Source: an uncultured Ruminococcus sp. (GTDB lineage: Bacteria; Bacillota; Clostridia; Oscillospirales; Ruminococcaceae). Taken from it: a DNA stretch of 27,011 nt. Positions 23,753-27,011 of this stretch are shown here, one piece after another; position 1 is the first letter of the stretch; each line of letters opens with the position of its first letter. The DNA is taken from NCBI GenBank assembly GCA_900540005.1, contig UQEM01000016.1, positions 1 through 27,011 on the forward strand, read 5' to 3'. Made by a program: the position numbers and the translations under genes. The notes under the pieces are model-generated. The model was given only the letters and a program-made list of their open reading frames with translations. It was not told the DNA's origin and did no database searches.

Positions 23753-25265
23753 ATGATACACACAAAAGAAAATATCCGAAACAAATCCTCGGGCGAAGTA
23801 ATGCACCAAAATTTTTTTATTGAGAATAAATCACTGTATTACTATTACTTCGATGAAGGCGAAATGTCAAAAGATTGGATGTGCACAGCTTTTCACATTC
23901 CCAAAGTCAAGAAACTTCTGACTTCTGCTATGAACTGATTATTCAGAGCGACTTTGGCGATTTGTCATGCTGTGTCAGTAAAGGACTGTTTACTTATAAG
24001 AACTTTGATGCGCTTGCTCAAAAGGGTCTGAATTTTAGCAACAAATTTATCCCCCAAATCATCGAATACGCTCGCTGTGAGGAACAGGAAGCCGAACATA
24101 TCAGGGAATACACATTTTTAGGGTGGAAAAATAACAAATTCTCAGCATTGTCAGAAAAGAACAGAGAATATATCGGTGACTTGAAGCTAAGCCAAAGCGA
24201 TGACTACGACTATAAAGGTTTAAACAAACTCCTGAAGAATGCCTATGGATTGCAACTCGCCCTGACAGTAAGCTGTTCAAGCTGCTTATTAGGGTATCTT
24301 GGTCAGAATCGTTCTTTTGACTCCCTATCATACACTTCTACGGAGATACAAGTCTCGGAAAAACAACTGCTTTGAAAATAGGTGCTTCTGTATGGGGAAA
24401 GCCTGACATAGACAGTGGTCTTTTGTCAACGTGGAACCAGATGGAAAATTGCCTTATGAACAGACTATGCAACAATTTTGCCGTTTCTGTTTCTCTCGAT
24501 GAAGCAAGCATATGTCATTACGATATGACGTCCTTCATTTATAATTTTTCTCAGGGAGTAAACAGGCAAAGACTTATGAAGAACGGAAAGCAAGCTGCAA
24601 CCAAGCAATGGCTTACAACCATGTTGTCAAGCGGTGAAGCTTCAATCCTTGAGCAGTCCAACAGGAACTCAGGTCTTTGCGTAAGGGTGTTTGAATTTTC
24701 TAAACCTATCACAAAATCAGCTAAGCACAGCAATCAAGTTAAGCAATTCGTTAACAAATATTACGGTCATATCGGAAAAGATTTTGCAGAAGTGCTCGAA
24801 TGCAATGACTACGATGATATCGCCGTAAATTATGACGCTTCAAAAATAGATTTTATTAAAGCTGTACCCAAAGAGGAATTAATGCCTACTACTGATAGAC
24901 TTTCGGATTATTATGCACTTTGGATAACTACGGCAGAAATATTAAGTAAAACCATTGACATCGAAGTTGAACCCGATAAAATAAAAGAACTGTTGCTTGA
25001 ACATCATAAGAGCCTAAATACTACACTCAATGTGGGAAAAACTCTTTACAATATAATCATTGACAGAATTATTTCCAAAGGCAACTCTTACCCCAAAGAG
25101 AAACAATACTTTGGAGAGAGTGTCGAAGGAATTATCTGTCCAAACGGTGAAGCGCTGATTACACGCTCTGCCTTTGAGCAAATACTCAAAGAAAACGGTT
25201 TTACCAACAGGTTGACCGCGTTAAGAGCACTTGAAGGTATAAAACTGCCTAAAAAAGCAGCGTGA
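23753..25265 (+). pseudogene. DUF927 helicase-like ATPase gene with two frameshifts
   Basis: Three frames together cover a protein of about 504 residues (1513 bases; restoring two bases gives exactly 505 codons). Frame 1 reads MIHTKENIRNKSS to HIPK. Near 23903-23906 one A seems lost and the protein goes on as SQETSDFCYELII in the next frame. Near 24328-24338 a second base is missing before the Walker A-like YGDTSLGKTT (24339-24368). The last frame has SVWGKPDIDSGLL and LCNNFAVSVSLDEASI (Walker B-like), as in DUF927 proteins of integrative elements and phage satellites, thought to be helicase or primase related. AAAGGAG lies 9 bases before the ATG. Confidence 0.8.
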
Positions 25266-25270
25266 GGATA

Positions 25271-25284
25271 CATACTATAGTATG
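25271..25284. repeat. 14-base perfect palindrome
   Basis: CATACTATAGTATG lies 5 bases after the DUF927 stop, in the 125-base gap before the Sel1 gene. It could be an operator, or a weak hairpin. The rest of the gap shows no clear promoter. Confidence 0.6.
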
Positions 25285-25390
25285 CGTACTCTCAACAATG
25301 TCAAAACAAAGGTTATTGTTATTGACATATCTAATGACTACCTACGTCCAAAAAAATACCCCAATTCTAACAAAAAGGAGCTGATGCATT

Positions 25391-26425
25391 ATGAAATTCA
25401 CTCGTAAGAGAACTTTAAAGACTCTCAATGAAAACACTTCGTATCATGGAACTATAAAAAACTTTCAAGCCATTAAAGGGAAAAAGCGTTCTTATTATGA
25501 TGTAACAATATCACTAGATGACTGCATAGTCTCAATCTGGGTCAATGATAATATAGATCCCGATCATCCTCTCTTTCCTTTATTTGATTCTTTAATAGAC
25601 GATGAGGATGAAGCCATTAACTTCGATGAACATGAAATAATCGGAAAAGAAATCGACTTTACAGTAAACAATAAGCCTGTTAGTAAAAACTGTATAGAGC
25701 ATTCATTTTTTAACGAAGTATTTTTTGATCCTAAGAAAGGAAATGGTGTAAAGCAAAATTACGAAAAAGCTGTTGAATGGTATACTAAAGCTGCTGAACA
25801 GGGTAATTCTGAGGCACAAGATACATTGGGTGATTGCTATTACCTTGGAAATGGTGTCGAGCAAAATTACGAAAAGGCGGTTGAATGGTATACAGAAGCC
25901 GCTGAAAGTAACAATATCTACGCCATGTACGATCTTGCTGTTTGTTATTACTACGGAAAAGGAACTTCACAAGACTATCAGGAGGCAGTTCGCTTATTTA
26001 AATCAGCCGCATACGAAGGAAGTGTTGAATCATTGAACTTCCTTGGAGATTGTTACTATGAAGGAAATGGAGTAACGCAGAGCTATTCAACTGCTGTATC
26101 TTTATATAATGAGGCTATGTCTAATAATTCCCCACAGGCATACTACAATCTTGGCTCATGTTATCGTTGGGGAAATGGTGTACCTAAGGATAAGGCAAAG
26201 GCAAAGGAACTTTTCAAAAAAGGAATTGAACTTGGAAGTACTAACTGTTCAGAGGCTTATGAGGATATGCTTAAAAATGATGATAAAATTAAAATGGCGA
26301 AAAAAATCGGAGGAGAAGTTCTTAACGGCTTAGGCATACAGGGAGGAATTCTCGGCGGTTTAGGAATGCTCAGAAAGGCTTGTATCAATTCACTTATCGA
26401 CGACGATGACGACGATGAGGATTAA
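25391..26425 (+). CDS. Sel1-repeat protein with an N-terminal beta-rich domain
   Basis: 344 residues, apparently intact. Residues 1-112 form a soluble domain with alternating strands (YDVTISLDDCIVSIWVND, EIIGKEIDFTV), possibly OB-like; I do not know its function. From residue 117 come one partial and four full Sel1 (TPR-like) repeats of 36 residues (about 117-284) with the G-G-V--D/N-YEKAV-WY--AAE pattern. The first two share about 88% of their DNA. The tail is glycine-rich and hydrophobic (EVLNGLGIQGGILGGLGML), ending in an acidic run (DDDDDDED). Sel1 repeats mediate protein contacts. AGGAG lies 10 bases before the ATG. No signal peptide is seen, so it is probably cytoplasmic. Confidence 0.8.
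   Translation: MKFTRKRTLKTLNENTSYHGTIKNFQAIKGKKRSYYDVTISLDDCIVSIWVNDNIDPDHPLFPLFDSLIDDEDEAINFDEHEIIGKEIDFTVNNKPVSKNCIEHSFFNEVFFDPKKGNGVKQNYEKAVEWYTKAAEQGNSEAQDTLGDCYYLGNGVEQNYEKAVEWYTEAAESNNIYAMYDLAVCYYYGKGTSQDYQEAVRLFKSAAYEGSVESLNFLGDCYYEGNGVTQSYSTAVSLYNEAMSNNSPQAYYNLGSCYRWGNGVPKDKAKAKELFKKGIELGSTNCSEAYEDMLKNDDKIKMAKKIGGEVLNGLGIQGGILGGLGMLRKACINSLIDDDDDDED
25739..25906 (+). repeat. 108-base repeat units in the Sel1 gene
   Basis: A segment starting GGAAATGGTGT at 25739 recurs at 25847, exactly 108 bases (36 codons) later. About 53 of the first 60 bases are identical, so the duplication is recent compared with the other, more diverged Sel1 units. Confidence 0.75.
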
Positions 26426-26440
26426 TGGAGGTAAAACATA

Positions 26441-26964
26441 ATGGAACAAATTACCTCAGCAATAATAGCTGCCATAGTTGGTTTTATAACAGCACGCCTG
26501 ACCAGATACACCGACATAACCACTAAGAGCCGTATTGATTGGATTCAGCGTGTAAGGGAGATTTCGATAGAATTTATAAATTCTATCGAAAATTCTCAAA
26601 ATGGAGTTATTTCACAAGTCCCAAAAACAAAAAATAATAAACTTTTAAACAAGCTAAAAATGCACCTGAATCTGCACAAGGAAATAGTTAAAACAGACGC
26701 AAAAACAAAAAGTAGCGAACTTCTCAACAAGCTAAAAATGTACCTGAACCCCTGTGAGGAAATAGATAAGGAAATTATTGATACAGCTAACCATTGCTTA
26801 AGTGATCCAAATCTCATTGATAAATTTGAAGAGCAAATTCAAGCATACTTAAAAGCAGAATGGGAACGAGTCAAATATGAATCTAAGGGCAAGAAATATG
26901 ATGACTATATGTTTGCTCTTAAATACAATGAATGTAGGATTAGGATTAATGGAAACTATACGAA
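26441..26964 (+). CDS. Membrane-anchored protein of unknown function, 3' end missing
   Basis: The ATG at 26441 has GGAGG 9 bases upstream and follows the Sel1 stop by 15 bases, so the two are likely co-transcribed. About 174 residues are visible with no stop before the true sequence ends. The N terminus (SAIIAAIVGFITARL) is one membrane span, followed by SRIDWIQRVREISIEF, a motif I have seen in short uncharacterised membrane proteins, then charged, helix-rich sequence with a 26-residue tandem duplication. The frame stays open into the adapter at 26965, so any C-terminal residues from there (LYTSPSPRD) are artefact. Function is unknown. Confidence 0.7.
26562..26591. repeat. 30-base perfect palindrome inside the last gene
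   Basis: TTTCGATAGAATTTA (26562-26576) is followed directly by its reverse complement TAAATTCTATCGAAA (26577-26591). It falls wholly within coding sequence and encodes the stretch SIEFINSIE. Confidence 0.92.
26623..26778 (+). repeat. 78-base tandem duplication
   Basis: The segments 26623-26700 and 26701-26778 are similar along their length, both starting AAAAACAAAAA and both containing AAGCTAAAAATG exactly 78 bases apart. The unit is 26 codons (LLNKLKM followed by LN), so the frame is kept. Confidence 0.8.
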
Positions 26965-27011
26965 CTGTCTCTTATACACATCTCCGAGCCCACGAGACTC
27001 GACGTCATCTC
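26965..27011. other. Illumina Nextera adapter and i7 index (technical artefact)
   Basis: Positions 26965-26983 are the 19-base Tn5 mosaic end as it appears on reading into a Nextera adapter (CTGTCTCTTATACACATCT). They are followed by CCGAGCCCACGAGAC (26984-26998), the index TCGACGTC (26999-27006), and ATCTC, the start of the P7 part. This is library sequence, not genome. Confidence 0.98.

Noticed and set aside
23483..23809. Minus-strand open frame across the noncoding region
   Set aside because: It reads through the perfect inverted repeat and poly-A/T tracts with low-complexity Phe/Ser/Ile content and has no ribosome binding site.
23890..23915. Programmed -1 frameshift at CCCAAAG in the DUF927 gene
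   Set aside because: The C-CCA-AAG heptamer is not aligned to the zero frame here, and a second, unrelated frameshift lies 430 bases downstream, so indels are more likely.
25739..26240. CRISPR-like repeat array
   Set aside because: The repeats are 108-base in-frame Sel1 units that diverge along their length, with no spacers or cas genes.
26965..27011. C-terminal extension of the last protein (LYTSPSPRD)
   Set aside because: It is translated adapter sequence, not part of the gene.

Overview
The window looks like a contig-end piece from a Ruminococcus-like anaerobic Firmicute (Oscillospiraceae/Ruminococcaceae). Evidence is a PolC-type polymerase in the pyrH-frr-uppS-cdsA-dxr-rseP-ispG block, a Spo0A regulator, a rubrerythrin, a secreted protein with a Thr-rich linker and a C-terminal type I dockerin, and clean sigma-A promoters and GGAGG ribosome binding sites. 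The genus is an inference from this combination; no 16S rRNA gene is present.

Region 1 (1-6290, minus strand): a tightly overlapping histidine operon, hisZ-hisG-hisD-hisC-hisB-hisH-hisA, with a strong promoter just after the polC stop codon. hisF and hisI/hisE are not in the window. Region 2 (6290-17060, minus strand): UMP kinase, ribosome recycling factor, undecaprenyl-PP synthase, CDP-diglyceride synthase, DXP reductoisomerase, RseP protease, IspG and PolC, a classic Firmicute cell-envelope, isoprenoid and replication cluster with a promoter in front of pyrH. Region 3 (17200-22160): two tRNA-Ser genes behind a consensus promoter, plsY, a convergent rubrerythrin, a DUF4250 gene plus dockerin gene transcribed together, a convergent spo0A whose promoter carries two 0A-box-like sites, then tRNA-Leu(GAG) and tRNA-Ser(GGA).

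Region 4 (22160-26964, plus strand): an AT-richer accessory block directly downstream of tRNA-Ser(GGA). It looks like a decaying mobile or integrative element. It holds a DUF960-like gene with an in-frame TAA, a 37-residue membrane peptide, a DUF1643-like gene with an in-frame TAG, about 430 bases of highly structured noncoding DNA with nested inverted repeats, a DUF927 helicase-like ATPase gene broken by two single-base frameshifts, an intact Sel1-repeat protein, and an incomplete membrane-anchored protein.

The last 47 bases (26965-27011) are not biological. They match an Illumina Nextera transposase adapter plus an i7 index, so the true sequence ends at about 26964 and the last gene is cut there by a technical artefact. 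I found no convincing complete novel system. The best leads are the structured noncoding DNA in front of the DUF927 gene, the pattern of decay in the accessory block, the self-regulatory layout of the spo0A promoter, and the perfect 30-base palindrome inside the last gene.
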